Shown piece after piece: positions 34,816 through 42,597 of a DNA stretch of 64,000 bases. Within the stretch, counting starts at the first letter, position 1, and each line of letters opens with the position of its first letter. The position numbers and the translations under genes are program-made. Source of the DNA: Collinsella sp. (GTDB lineage Bacteria > Actinomycetota > Coriobacteriia > Coriobacteriales > Coriobacteriaceae); assembly GCA_018373675.1 (NCBI GenBank), contig JAHAGQ010000003.1, positions 62,001-126,000 on the forward strand, written 5' to 3'. The notes beneath the pieces were generated by a model. That model searched no databases and had not been told where the DNA came from. It was given only the letters and a program-made list of their open reading frames with translations.

Positions 34816-35544
34816 TTACTCGGCCTTGGGCTCAGCGGCCATCTCGGCCTCGGAGACCTGCTCCTTGCCGGAGCCAGCGAGGCAGGCGTCAGCCATGAGC
34901 TCGCACATAAGGGTGACAGCGGAGATAGCGTCATCGTTGCAGGGGATGCCGTACTCGACCTCGTCGGGATCGGAGTTGGTGTCGATCAGGGCGACGACGG
35001 GGATGTTCAGGCGCTGGGCCTCCTTGATGGCGTTCTCCTCGCGCTTGGTGTCGATGACGAAGAGAGCCTGGGGCAGACCCTTCATGTCGCGGGCGCCACC
35101 GAGGTTGGTCTGGAGCTTGGTGAGCTCCTTGCCGAGAACAGCCTGCTCCTTCTTGGGCAGAACAGCCATGCGGCCGTCCTCGACCATAGCCTCGAGCTCC
35201 TCCATGCGGTTGATGCGGGAGCGGATGGTGACGAAGTTGGTCAGCATACCGCCGAGCCAACGCTGGTTGATGTAAGGCATGTTGGCGCGCTCAGCAGCGT
35301 TCTTGACGGCCTCCTGAGCCTGCTTCTTGGTGCCGACGAACAGCACGTTGCCACCCTTGGCGACGTTCTTGACGAAGGTGTAGGCCTGGTCAGCGTCGAG
35401 GATGGTCTGCTTGAGGTCAAGGATATAGATGCCGTTGCGCTCACCGAAGATGAACGGCTTCATCTTGGGGTTCCAGCGACGGGTCTGGTGACCGAAGTGG
35501 CAGCCGGCCTCGAGCAGGGTGCGGATATTAATCTTGGTAGCCAT
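34816..35544 (-). CDS. rpsB: 30S ribosomal protein S2
   Basis: 242-residue uS2. Signature segments are TLLEAGCHFGHQTRRWNPKMKPFIFGERNGIYILDLKQT, split by conserved Gly/His positions, and NEAQRLNIPVVALIDTNSDP-like sequence. The C-terminal acidic tail is short. The start is ATG 35544 with AGGAGG upstream. It heads rpsB-tsf. Confidence 0.97.
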   Translation of the reverse strand: MATKINIRTLLEAGCHFGHQTRRWNPKMKPFIFGERNGIYILDLKQTILDADQAYTFVKNVAKGGNVLFVGTKKQAQEAVKNAAERANMPYINQRWLGGMLTNFVTIRSRINRMEELEAMVEDGRMAVLPKKEQAVLGKELTKLQTNLGGARDMKGLPQALFVIDTKREENAIKEAQRLNIPVVALIDTNSDPDEVEYGIPCNDDAISAVTLMCELMADACLAGSGKEQVSEAEMAAEPKAE

Positions 35545-35685
35545 GTTAAACCTCCTGTGGTTTGCCTCCGCGCGGGGTCATCCTCCAAAACCAACCCGGA
35601 CATGTGCTACCAAAGCCCGGGCACCACGGTATGAAGTAGCCGCGCGTGCGTGATAAAAACATGTTGCCGTGAAGCAACCCGATGA

Positions 35686-35714
35686 ATGATAGCAGGAATG
35701 CTTCTTCCTGCCAA
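35686..35714 (-). promoter_or_regulatory. Promoter and long leader of rpsB-tsf
   Basis: TTGGCA (35709-35714), a 17-bp spacer and TATCAT (35686-35691), with TG-C just before the -10, make one of the best promoters in the window. It gives a leader of about 135 nt that can fold CCCGG-containing hairpins near 35590-35640. That is a plausible place for S2 autoregulation, by analogy with other rpsB operons. Confidence 0.72.
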
Positions 35715-35763
35715 CCCGCAATCAAAACCACACACCTGAGTGCGGCGCGGGACGTCCCAGCAA

Positions 35764-36684
35764 CTATTCGCCGCGGGGATGGGCTTGAGCCACAGCCCGC
35801 TTAAGCCGATCGGGTGTGAGATGCGTGTAGATCTGCGTCGTGGACAGGCTCGCATGACCCAGCAGCTCTTGGACCGAGCGCAGGTCCGCACCGCCCTCGA
35901 GCAAGTCGGTCGCAAAGGTATGGCGCATCGCATGCGGGGCGATGTCGGCCGGAATGCCGGCGAGCGTCGCCAGCGTATGGAACCGCCGCCGGAGCATGGC
36001 GGCGCTCATGCGATTGCCGCGCGCCGATATAAGCAGCGGATGCGGCCCGGTGGCGGGGTCACGGCGCTTTGCCTGAGCGAGCAACACCGGCCTCCCCTCC
36101 TCAATATAGAAACGAGTCACCTCGAGCGCACGACGATACAGGGGGACGATACGTTCTTTGCTCCCCTTGCCCCACAGGCGCAGCGTGCGCTCGGACCATG
36201 AGATGGATTCCACATTGAGCGCCGCAAGCTCTGAGATGCGGGCACCCGAGGCATAGAGCAACTCGAGCATCGCCGCATCGCGCAGTCCCGCGGGTGTTGA
36301 GGTATCGGGGGCTTTGAGGAGTGCCTCCACCTGTTGAGTCGTAAGGACGCCCGGCAGGTCGCGCGGCAGCTTGGGCGATGCGATCGCCGAGACCGCATCG
36401 CCCTCGACAATCCCCTCGACAGCCATCCACCGATAGAGTGAGCGAATGGCAGACAGGTGTGCCGCAAGGGTCCGAGCCGCCACCTGGCCACGCGACAGCT
36501 CGGCCAAATAGGAACGAACGGTCCGTACGTCGGCGGCGCGAGCGTCGATGCCCTCGCGTTCGCACCACGCAGCAAAGCGCTCCAGCCTCGAGCCATAGGC
36601 CGTCACCGTGTTGGGAGAAAGTCCCTCGACGCGTGCGATATAGGCGATAAACGAGTCGACGGTGTCGTACAGGTCAAAGGCTAT
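35764..36684 (-). CDS. xerC: Tyrosine recombinase XerC (probable ATA start)
   Basis: Chromosome-dimer-resolving recombinase family. The catalytic set is visible: Arg in GARISELAALN, Lys in WGKGSKER, HAMRHTFATDL, LGHASL and Tyr in TQIYTHL. The first standard start (GTG 36606) would delete half of the N-terminal helical domain. The frame stays open upstream with no ATG, GTG or TTG. ATA 36684-36682, 9 bp after GGAGG (36694-36698) and overlapping the trmFO stop, gives 306 residues aligned in length with other XerC. Alternatives are the shorter GTG form or CTG 36672. Confidence 0.85.
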   Translation of the reverse strand: MAFDLYDTVDSFIAYIARVEGLSPNTVTAYGSRLERFAAWCEREGIDARAADVRTVRSYLAELSRGQVAARTLAAHLSAIRSLYRWMAVEGIVEGDAVSAIASPKLPRDLPGVLTTQQVEALLKAPDTSTPAGLRDAAMLELLYASGARISELAALNVESISWSERTLRLWGKGSKERIVPLYRRALEVTRFYIEEGRPVLLAQAKRRDPATGPHPLLISARGNRMSAAMLRRRFHTLATLAGIPADIAPHAMRHTFATDLLEGGADLRSVQELLGHASLSTTQIYTHLTPDRLKRAVAQAHPRGE

Positions 36685-38018
36685 GACCGGTCGCCTCCAA
36701 ACAGATCGGGGCGAGTGGCCAGATAGGCGTCAAGGGCCTCGAGCGCACGGTCCGCATAGGCCTGGTAGCGGTCGCGCTTGCTGCGCCGCTTACCATCCTC
36801 GAGTGGCGGCACCAGGCCAAAGTTGACATGCATGGGCTGATAGCCCACGGTGGCAGGATCGGTCGCATAGCCCACGAGCGCACCCAGGGCGCCCACGCGG
36901 GGCAACTCGACGGAATCGGCGCCGATAGCCTCTGCATAGGTGTTGAGCGCCGCGAGCAGACCGGTCGCCACGGCTTCCATGTACCCCTCGGTGCCGGTGA
37001 TCTGACCGGCCAGGCGCACGCCGGTACCGGGCACGGCAAAGGTGCCATCGAGCACGTGCGGGGCGTCGACAAAGGTATTGCGGTGCATGACACCGTAGCG
37101 GAAGAACTCAGCGTTCTCCAGGCCCGGCACCATATGGAAGACGCGCTTCTGCTCGCCAAAGGTCAGGTTGGTCTGGAAGCCCACCAGGTTATAGGCGGTC
37201 TTCTCCTTGTTCTCGGCACGCAGCTGAATCGCCGCCCAAGGGCGACGTCCGGTACGCGGGTCGGTGAGGCCGACGGGCTTCATGGCGCCAAAGCGAATGG
37301 CGTCCTTGCCGGTGCGCGCAACCTCCTCGGCAGGCTGGCAGGCCTGGAACAGATCGCCGCCCTCAAAGTCCTTGAGCACCACGCGGTCGGCCGTGGTGAG
37401 CGCCTCGATAAAGGCCTCGTACTCCTCCTTGTTGAGCGGAGCGTTGAGATAGTCGCCGCTCCCCTGCTCCTCGTAGCGCGACTGCGAAAACAGCACGTCC
37501 ATATCGAGCGTGGAGGCATCGACGATCGGCGCCGCGGCATCGAAGAACGCAAGGGCGTCGCCACCGACGAGCTTCATGACCTCTTCGCTCAGCGCCGGTG
37601 AACACAGCGGGCCCGCGGCAATGACCACGTGGCCCTCGGGGATCTGGGTGACCTCGCCGTGAACGACCTCGATATTGGGGCGGGCGGCAACCTCAGCCTC
37701 GACGAGCTCGGAGAATGTAACACGGTCGACCGCCAGGGCGCCACCAGCGGGAACAGCAGCGCGATGGGCGCAGTCGAGCAGGACTGAACCCATGCGCTCA
37801 AGCTCGGCCTTCAGCAAACCAGCCGCGGAATCCGGACGGGTCGACTTAAACGAATTGGAGCAGACGAGCTCTGCCAGGTGATCGGTATGGTGAGCCGGGG
37901 AGCTCACCTGGGGGCGCATCTCGCACAGCTTTACGGCAAACCCGCGGTCTGCCAGCTGGATCGCGCATTCCGAACCCGCCAGACCGCCACCGATAACCGT
38001 CACCTGATCGAACTGCAT
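36681..38018 (-). CDS. trmFO: TrmFO, folate-dependent tRNA (U54) methyltransferase
   Basis: Flavoprotein that makes ribothymidine-54 in tRNA with methylene-THF, 445 residues. The FAD motif is VIGGGLAGSECAIQLA. SNSFKSTRPDSAAGLLKAEL and MHRNTFVDAPHVLDG are characteristic. ATG 38018 is chosen over an in-frame TTG two codons upstream because of AGG spacing. Its stop overlaps the proposed xerC start. The trmFO-xerC order is common in Gram-positives. Confidence 0.95.
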   Translation of the reverse strand: MQFDQVTVIGGGLAGSECAIQLADRGFAVKLCEMRPQVSSPAHHTDHLAELVCSNSFKSTRPDSAAGLLKAELERMGSVLLDCAHRAAVPAGGALAVDRVTFSELVEAEVAARPNIEVVHGEVTQIPEGHVVIAAGPLCSPALSEEVMKLVGGDALAFFDAAAPIVDASTLDMDVLFSQSRYEEQGSGDYLNAPLNKEEYEAFIEALTTADRVVLKDFEGGDLFQACQPAEEVARTGKDAIRFGAMKPVGLTDPRTGRRPWAAIQLRAENKEKTAYNLVGFQTNLTFGEQKRVFHMVPGLENAEFFRYGVMHRNTFVDAPHVLDGTFAVPGTGVRLAGQITGTEGYMEAVATGLLAALNTYAEAIGADSVELPRVGALGALVGYATDPATVGYQPMHVNFGLVPPLEDGKRRSKRDRYQAYADRALEALDAYLATRPDLFGGDRS

Positions 38019-38032
38019 CTGCAAACACCTTT

Positions 38033-38968
38033 CTAATTGACACGTTTTCCATTGTGACCGAAGGGCGTCTGGGCGTGAAGGGCAAACTTGGAGGGCGCAT
38101 ACCTTCCATCCATCATGCGCTCGATAAGGCCCTCGAGTTCAAGCGAACCCAAGAGTTTGAGTACGCCGACAGCATCGAGTGAGACGAGCGCCGCGATGTC
38201 GTCGACCTTGAGCGGCGAGGCGATGAGCGCATGCATCACGGTCTGCTGTGTTGGATTCAGGTCGGCAATGCCGGGAGCATCGGGGCGCGAGTAGCGCAGG
38301 GTGCCGTATATGCGAGAGATAGCCATCTCGATGGACTCCTCGTCGACAATGCAGCAGGCACCGTTCGCAATGAGGTAATTCGTGCCACGCGACTCGGGCG
38401 ATAGGATCGACCCCGGCACGGCAAGAAGTTCGCGCCCCAAATCCATAGCAGCCTCGGCTGTAGAAAACGTCCCGGAAGGCATACCCGCCTCGGATACAAA
38501 GAGGGCTTGCGACAGGGCCGCGATCACGCGATTGCGACGCGGAAAGGCAAACTTGCGCGGACCCATGCCCCACGGAGAGATCGACACGACCGCGCCGCCC
38601 GTATCGAGCGTGCGCGTAATAAGCCCCGCGCTCGAACGCGGGTAGACCACGTCGGCGCCCGTCCCCAGCACCACGACGTGTTTGCCGCCGGCGTTGACCG
38701 CAGCCCAACCCGAGGCCTGGTCACAACCGACCGCACCGCCCGAAACTACCGTCACTCCCGCCTCAACCGCCACCTTCGCCGCAAGCTCTGCCACGGCAAG
38801 ACCATACGGCGAGGCCTTTCGCGCACCGATGATGGAGAGCGCGGGCGTCGAAAGCGCCTCGGGGTTGCCGCGCACATAGAGCGTCTGAGGTACATCAGAA
38901 AGCTCCAAAACGGTCTCGGGATACAACGCGTCACCTGGATGCAGCTCGAAGGTCCCCTCAGCCATCAT
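38033..38968 (-). CDS. dprA: DNA-processing protein DprA
   Basis: Loads RecA on incoming ssDNA in natural transformation. The 311-residue protein has the Rossmann-like core (LSIIGARKASPYG, VSGGAVGCDQASGWAAVNAGGKHVVVLG, FAFPRRNRVIAALSQALFVSEA) and a C-terminal winged helix (LNPTQQTVMHALIASPLKVDDIAALV). The N-terminal SAM domain is short or absent. ATG 38968 overlaps the yifB stop (ATGA). It sits with yifB and yraN, and that unit carries the same upstream box as comEA. Confidence 0.94.
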   Translation of the reverse strand: MMAEGTFELHPGDALYPETVLELSDVPQTLYVRGNPEALSTPALSIIGARKASPYGLAVAELAAKVAVEAGVTVVSGGAVGCDQASGWAAVNAGGKHVVVLGTGADVVYPRSSAGLITRTLDTGGAVVSISPWGMGPRKFAFPRRNRVIAALSQALFVSEAGMPSGTFSTAEAAMDLGRELLAVPGSILSPESRGTNYLIANGACCIVDEESIEMAISRIYGTLRYSRPDAPGIADLNPTQQTVMHALIASPLKVDDIAALVSLDAVGVLKLLGSLELEGLIERMMDGRYAPSKFALHAQTPFGHNGKRVN

Positions 38969-40488
38969 TGGTCCCTCCTTCCCTGGTACATCGCCGCCTC
39001 GAGCACGTGGTCCTGCGTCACCTGCTCGCTCTCGGCGACATCTGCGATCGTGCGCGCAATGCGAACAAGGCGCACGATGCCACGCCCTGTGAGATGCGTG
39101 CGCTTCGACAGGCCGAGCACACACTTCTCCGCCGCATCATCGAGCTCAAAGGTCGAAACGACGCCGTCAATGGACCGAGTCTCGTCATCCTCGGCCTCGG
39201 CATCCGCATCGTCCATGCGGGATTCGCGCCAAGCGCGAAAGGCGCGACCGCGCACAACGTAGTCACGTAACTCGGCCGACGACATGCCCTCCGCACCCTC
39301 GATAATCACTTGAGGGTCGGGACGGGTCACATCGATCATCATGTCGATACGGTCGGCCAAAGGACCGCGCAGTTTAGACCGATAGCGCTCGACCATCGCC
39401 GCCGAGCAGCGACACGGCACCTCGCGATCGCCCAAAAAGCCGCAGGGGCAGGGATTGCTCGCAGCCAGCAGCTGAAAGCGCGACGGGAAGGTAAAAGCCC
39501 CGTCGACGCGTACGATCCTCACGTAGCCGCGCTCGATGGGCTGACGCAGCGTCTGCAGCACGCCAGTGGGAAACTCGGCAAGCTCGTCCAAAAAGAGCAC
39601 GCCGCCATGAGCAAGGCTGATCTCACCCGGGTGCACCGGGCGCCCGCCGCCGATAAGGCCTGCGGTCGAAATACTGTGGTGGGGACTGCGGAAGGGGCGG
39701 TGCCCCGCCAACAAGCCATCAATGTTCTCACCCAAAACCGAATGGATGCACAGTGCCTCCTGCTGATCCTCAACGGAAAGCTCGGGCAGGATGCCGGTCA
39801 TACGGCGTGCGAGCATCGTCTTGCCCGATCCCGGAGACCCGATCATGAGCAAGCCGAGTTCTCCTGCCGCCGCAAGCGCCATGCCGCGTTTAGCGACTTC
39901 CTGCCCCAGCACGTCTGCATAGTCGAGCTCGGGCTCAAAGGTCGCCTCGACACCCTCGGAATCCAAGTAGTGCCGTGCGGCATCGCCCATGCCGTGAGCA
40001 AGCTGAGACAGATGGTCGATAAAGCCGCAATCTACGCCCGCGAGTGGCACATGCTGGTCGGACCTGCCGGCGATAAAAGACAGCCCCATGTCGCGAGCCA
40101 ATAGCTGAAACGCCACCTCGCCCTTGACGGGAAGCACCGTACCGTCCAGACCAAGCTCACCTGCGATAAGGCAGCGATCGAGGTTGTCACGGGGAATCTG
40201 CTCATCGGCCGCTAGAACCGCGATGGCGATGGGCAGGTCAAAGCCGCTACCGGTCTTGCGGATATCGCCGGGTGCCAGGTTAACGGTAATGCCCGAGCGC
40301 GGGATCTCGAACCCGGCGGAGCGCATCGCGCAGCGAATACGACCGCGTGACTCCATCACCTCCATACTCGGAATGCCGAGCATCTGGATGCCCGGAACGC
40401 CACCGGCAAGCGAGACCTCGACCGTGACGTGAATCGCCTCGACGCCGCGGATGCAGGCCGCGTGAACGGCAAACGTCTCGAACGCCAT
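38965..40488 (-). CDS. yifB: YifB/ComM-type Mg-chelatase-like AAA+ protein
   Basis: 507-residue ComM-family ATPase; ComM promotes branch migration during transformation in Gram-negatives. The N-terminal S5-fold/Lon-like domain begins VHAACIRGVEAIHVTVEVSLAGGVPGIQMLG. The Walker A motif is GSPGSGKTM, then the sensor region and the C-terminal Mg-chelatase domain (RGRAFRAWRES). ATG 40488 overlaps the yraN stop. It is in a unit with dprA. Confidence 0.94.
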   Translation of the reverse strand: MAFETFAVHAACIRGVEAIHVTVEVSLAGGVPGIQMLGIPSMEVMESRGRIRCAMRSAGFEIPRSGITVNLAPGDIRKTGSGFDLPIAIAVLAADEQIPRDNLDRCLIAGELGLDGTVLPVKGEVAFQLLARDMGLSFIAGRSDQHVPLAGVDCGFIDHLSQLAHGMGDAARHYLDSEGVEATFEPELDYADVLGQEVAKRGMALAAAGELGLLMIGSPGSGKTMLARRMTGILPELSVEDQQEALCIHSVLGENIDGLLAGHRPFRSPHHSISTAGLIGGGRPVHPGEISLAHGGVLFLDELAEFPTGVLQTLRQPIERGYVRIVRVDGAFTFPSRFQLLAASNPCPCGFLGDREVPCRCSAAMVERYRSKLRGPLADRIDMMIDVTRPDPQVIIEGAEGMSSAELRDYVVRGRAFRAWRESRMDDADAEAEDDETRSIDGVVSTFELDDAAEKCVLGLSKRTHLTGRGIVRLVRIARTIADVAESEQVTQDHVLEAAMYQGRRDQ

Positions 40489-40973
40489 CACGACACCTGC
40501 CAATCGAACGCGTTGTACTGGTGCTCGATCTCGGCGATATGCCCGCCGCGGATGGTGACACCCACAGCATCGAAGCGAATCGCCTTGAGCGGATAATGCT
40601 CCATGAAATAGCAGCTTGCGATGCGGCGGTAGCGGCGTTGCTTTTGGGCGTCCACGGCCTCCTCGGGAAAGACCCGCGTGGTGCAATCCAGGGCGACGCG
40701 TCTCGTCTTGACCTCGGCCATCACCACGACATCGTCGAGCTCATCGAGCAGCACCAGATCGGCCTCGCCCTCGGTGCAACGATAGCCCTGCTCCAGCAAG
40801 GTGTAGCCGCGCTCGTTAAAGTAGTCGATGGTGATCAGCTCGCCCAGCATGCCTAGCTCGCGGGGACTGAGTCCCTTGATAAACTCGGGCGTCATCGCCC
40901 CGGAGTCGAGCTCGCCGTTTTCCCAACGCTCCTTGAGCTGCTGCGTCTTGCTCTTTTTGCTTGCGGCACTCAT
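40488..40973 (-). CDS. yraN: UPF0102 (YraN-like) nuclease-fold protein
   Basis: 161-residue protein with a restriction-endonuclease-like fold region: LGMLGELITIDYFNERGYTLLEQGYRCTEGEADLVLLDE then VVMAEVKTRR, giving the E...D...ExK pattern. About 40 extra N-terminal residues precede it. The biochemical role of the family is unknown. AAAGGAG precedes ATG 40973. It is the first gene of yraN-yifB-dprA-trmFO-xerC, with a candidate competence box 71 bp upstream. Confidence 0.88.
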   Translation of the reverse strand: MSAASKKSKTQQLKERWENGELDSGAMTPEFIKGLSPRELGMLGELITIDYFNERGYTLLEQGYRCTEGEADLVLLDELDDVVVMAEVKTRRVALDCTTRVFPEEAVDAQKQRRYRRIASCYFMEHYPLKAIRFDAVGVTIRGGHIAEIEHQYNAFDWQVS

Positions 40974-41044
40974 GGGGTCTCCTTTCCCGCACACTGCATT
41001 GCCCCGATGATGAGGGCACCTTTCATGCGGGTAAGTACCGGAAG

Positions 41045-41065
41045 CAAACCAAAAGCTGACCAAAT
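41045..41065 (-). promoter_or_regulatory. Putative competence box upstream of yraN-yifB-dprA
   Basis: On the minus strand this is ATTTGGT, 4 bp, TTTTGGT, TTG. It differs from the comEA box (11685-11705) at only 3 of 21 positions and lies at nearly the same distance from the first start codon (71 against 75 bp). It follows directly after the rnhB terminator, so it lies in the promoter region of this unit. Confidence 0.5.
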
Positions 41066-41071
41066 GCCGTC

Positions 41072-41113
41072 AAAAAACGGGCCGTACGCAACAATGGTGT
41101 TGCATACGGCCCG
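41072..41113 (-). terminator. Strong intrinsic terminator after rnhB
   Basis: A 16-bp stem (41078-41093 with 41098-41113, one G-U pair) has a 4-nt loop and six T on the minus strand. It lies 49 bp past the rnhB stop and isolates the yraN operon. Confidence 0.93.
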
Positions 41114-41162
41114 CTACCAGCAGGTTTATAAAACCCCAGAGGTCCATGTCTCCACAATTGGC

Positions 41163-41951
41163 CTAGAAAAGGCGCTCAGTCTGCAGAAAGTTTCCGCAAA
41201 AGCTCACGCGGTGCAGCGGACAAAGTCCATGTTTGCGAATGGCCTCGATGTGCTCGGGGCTCGCATAGCCCTTCGACTCGGCCAGATGGTACTCGGGATA
41301 CTCGGCGTCGTACTCGACCATCATCTCGTCACGCGTGACCTTGGCCATGATGGACGCCGCGGCGATGCAGGCGATCTTGGCATCGCCCTTAACCACGTCG
41401 CGCTCATTGGGAACGGCGCCCAAGGGGTTGCCATCCATGAGGACGCAGTCGGGTTCAAGTCCCGTATCGGCCACCGCACCCGCAACGGCAGCGCGGATGG
41501 CGCGGGCCATACCCATCTCATCGATATCTGCAGGAGCGATATGGCAAAAGCCGATAGCAGTCGCCACCTCGGCAATCTTAACCGAGAGCAGCTCGCGGCG
41601 CGCCGGCGTGAGCTTTTTGGAATCGTTGATGCCCCAGATGCGCGGCTCCATCGGAAGGCACACGGCACACACGGTCAAGGGCCCCGCTACCGAGCCACGG
41701 CCCACCTCGTCGACGCCCACGACCACGCCATCACCGCCGAGCTCATGCATAAGCTCGTACATGCCGTTGACGCGCTCGCGCTCGGCAAGCTCCTTGGCAT
41801 GGCGCTTAAGAGCACGCTCGCAAGCCTTGATCACCTGCTGGCGCGGGTCCTCGCGATAATGCTCCACGAGGGCGGGGATCTCCTCAAACGTTGCGCTCGC
41901 CAGCTCTCCGGCAACCTGCGATGCCGAAACCGAGCTCGTCATGTTGGCCAT
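41163..41951 (-). CDS. rnhB: Ribonuclease HII
   Basis: Removes RNA from RNA-DNA hybrids and misincorporated ribonucleotides. The 262-residue protein has VGVDEVGRGSVAGPLTVCAV with the catalytic Asp-Glu pair, INDSKKLTPARRE, and later Asp residues in LMDGNPLG and SIMAKVTRDEMM. An N-terminal helical extension of about 70 residues precedes the catalytic domain, as in some Gram-positive RNase HII. ATG 41951 has GGAGG 7 bp upstream. It is next to rplS and yraN as in many genomes. Confidence 0.95.
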   Translation of the reverse strand: MANMTSSVSASQVAGELASATFEEIPALVEHYREDPRQQVIKACERALKRHAKELAERERVNGMYELMHELGGDGVVVGVDEVGRGSVAGPLTVCAVCLPMEPRIWGINDSKKLTPARRELLSVKIAEVATAIGFCHIAPADIDEMGMARAIRAAVAGAVADTGLEPDCVLMDGNPLGAVPNERDVVKGDAKIACIAAASIMAKVTRDEMMVEYDAEYPEYHLAESKGYASPEHIEAIRKHGLCPLHRVSFCGNFLQTERLF

Positions 41952-41980
41952 ACCAGGCCCTCCTTGCATGCAAATCAGAT

Positions 41981-42010
41981 AAAAAGAAGGGCCACCCGAA
42001 GGTGACCCTT
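41981..42010 (-). terminator. Intrinsic terminator after rplS
   Basis: A 10-bp stem (41987-41996 with 42001-42010, one mismatch/G-U) is capped by CGAA, with T5 downstream on the minus strand (41981-41985). It starts 34 bp past the rplS stop. Confidence 0.85.
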
Positions 42011-42044
42011 GTGTCCAAACGAGTGGACAGACGCTGCGATCTTC

Positions 42045-42386
42045 TTAGCGCTTCTCGGGGATGCGAGCAGCCTTGCCCACCTTGTCGCGGAGGTAGTACA
42101 GCTTGGCGCGACGGACGCGACCATGACGAACGACCTCGAGCTTGGCGATCTTGGGGCTGTGAAGCGGGAAGGTACGCTCAACACCGACACCGAAGGACAT
42201 CTTGCGGACGGTGAAGGTCTCGCGGGCACCGGCGCCGGCCATGCGGATGACGTCGCCCTGGAAGACCTGGATGCGCTCGCGGTCGCCTTCCTTAATGCGG
42301 TAGTGAACCTTGACGTTGTCGGCGACGCGAACCTGAGGAATGTCCTCGCGGATCTGCTGACGCTCGATTGCGCGGATGTAATCCAT
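42045..42386 (-). CDS. rplS: 50S ribosomal protein L19
   Basis: 113-residue bL19. Typical segments are VRVADNVKVHYRIKEGDRERIQVFQGDVI, ETFTVRKMSFGVGVERTFPLHSPKI and the basic C-terminus RRAKLYYLRDKVGKAARI. ATG 42386 has AAGGA 7 bp upstream. It is a single-gene unit with its own promoter, and is not joined to trmD here (trmD lies 8 kb away). Confidence 0.97.
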   Translation of the reverse strand: MDYIRAIERQQIREDIPQVRVADNVKVHYRIKEGDRERIQVFQGDVIRMAGAGARETFTVRKMSFGVGVERTFPLHSPKIAKLEVVRHGRVRRAKLYYLRDKVGKAARIPEKR

Positions 42387-42410
42387 GTGCAATTCCTTAC
42401 TCTTCTAGAG

Positions 42411-42483
42411 GTGCCGTACCACCTTGGCCGGCACGTAGTTGAACAAACGTATTCGAGTATACACGCGCGGGTTTCTGCTGCAA
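42411..42483 (-). promoter_or_regulatory. rplS promoter and leader hairpin
   Basis: TTGCAG (42478-42483), a 16-bp spacer and TATACT (42456-42461) form the promoter. The leader of about 60 nt contains a GTGCCG/CGGCAC stem (42411-42416 with 42429-42434) close to the ribosome-binding site. Such a hairpin could be an L19 autoregulatory leader; this is inference. Confidence 0.65.
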
Positions 42484-42529
42484 GAACAATTTTTTACGCA
42501 GACAAAAAGACAAAACCCGCACATGACAA

Positions 42530-42557
42530 CCGCCCGTCTCACGAATGAGACGGGCGG
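42530..42557. terminator. Perfect hairpin after ppdK without U-tail
   Basis: A 12-bp perfect stem (42530-42541 with 42546-42557) has a CGAA tetraloop and lies 40 bp past the ppdK stop. The downstream minus-strand sequence is not T-rich until about 20 bp later. It probably marks the ppdK 3' end, or a barrier between ppdK and rplS. Confidence 0.6.
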
Positions 42558-42597
42558 CATGAAGGGGGGGCTACGCTAGGCGTCTAAACCCAAAACG

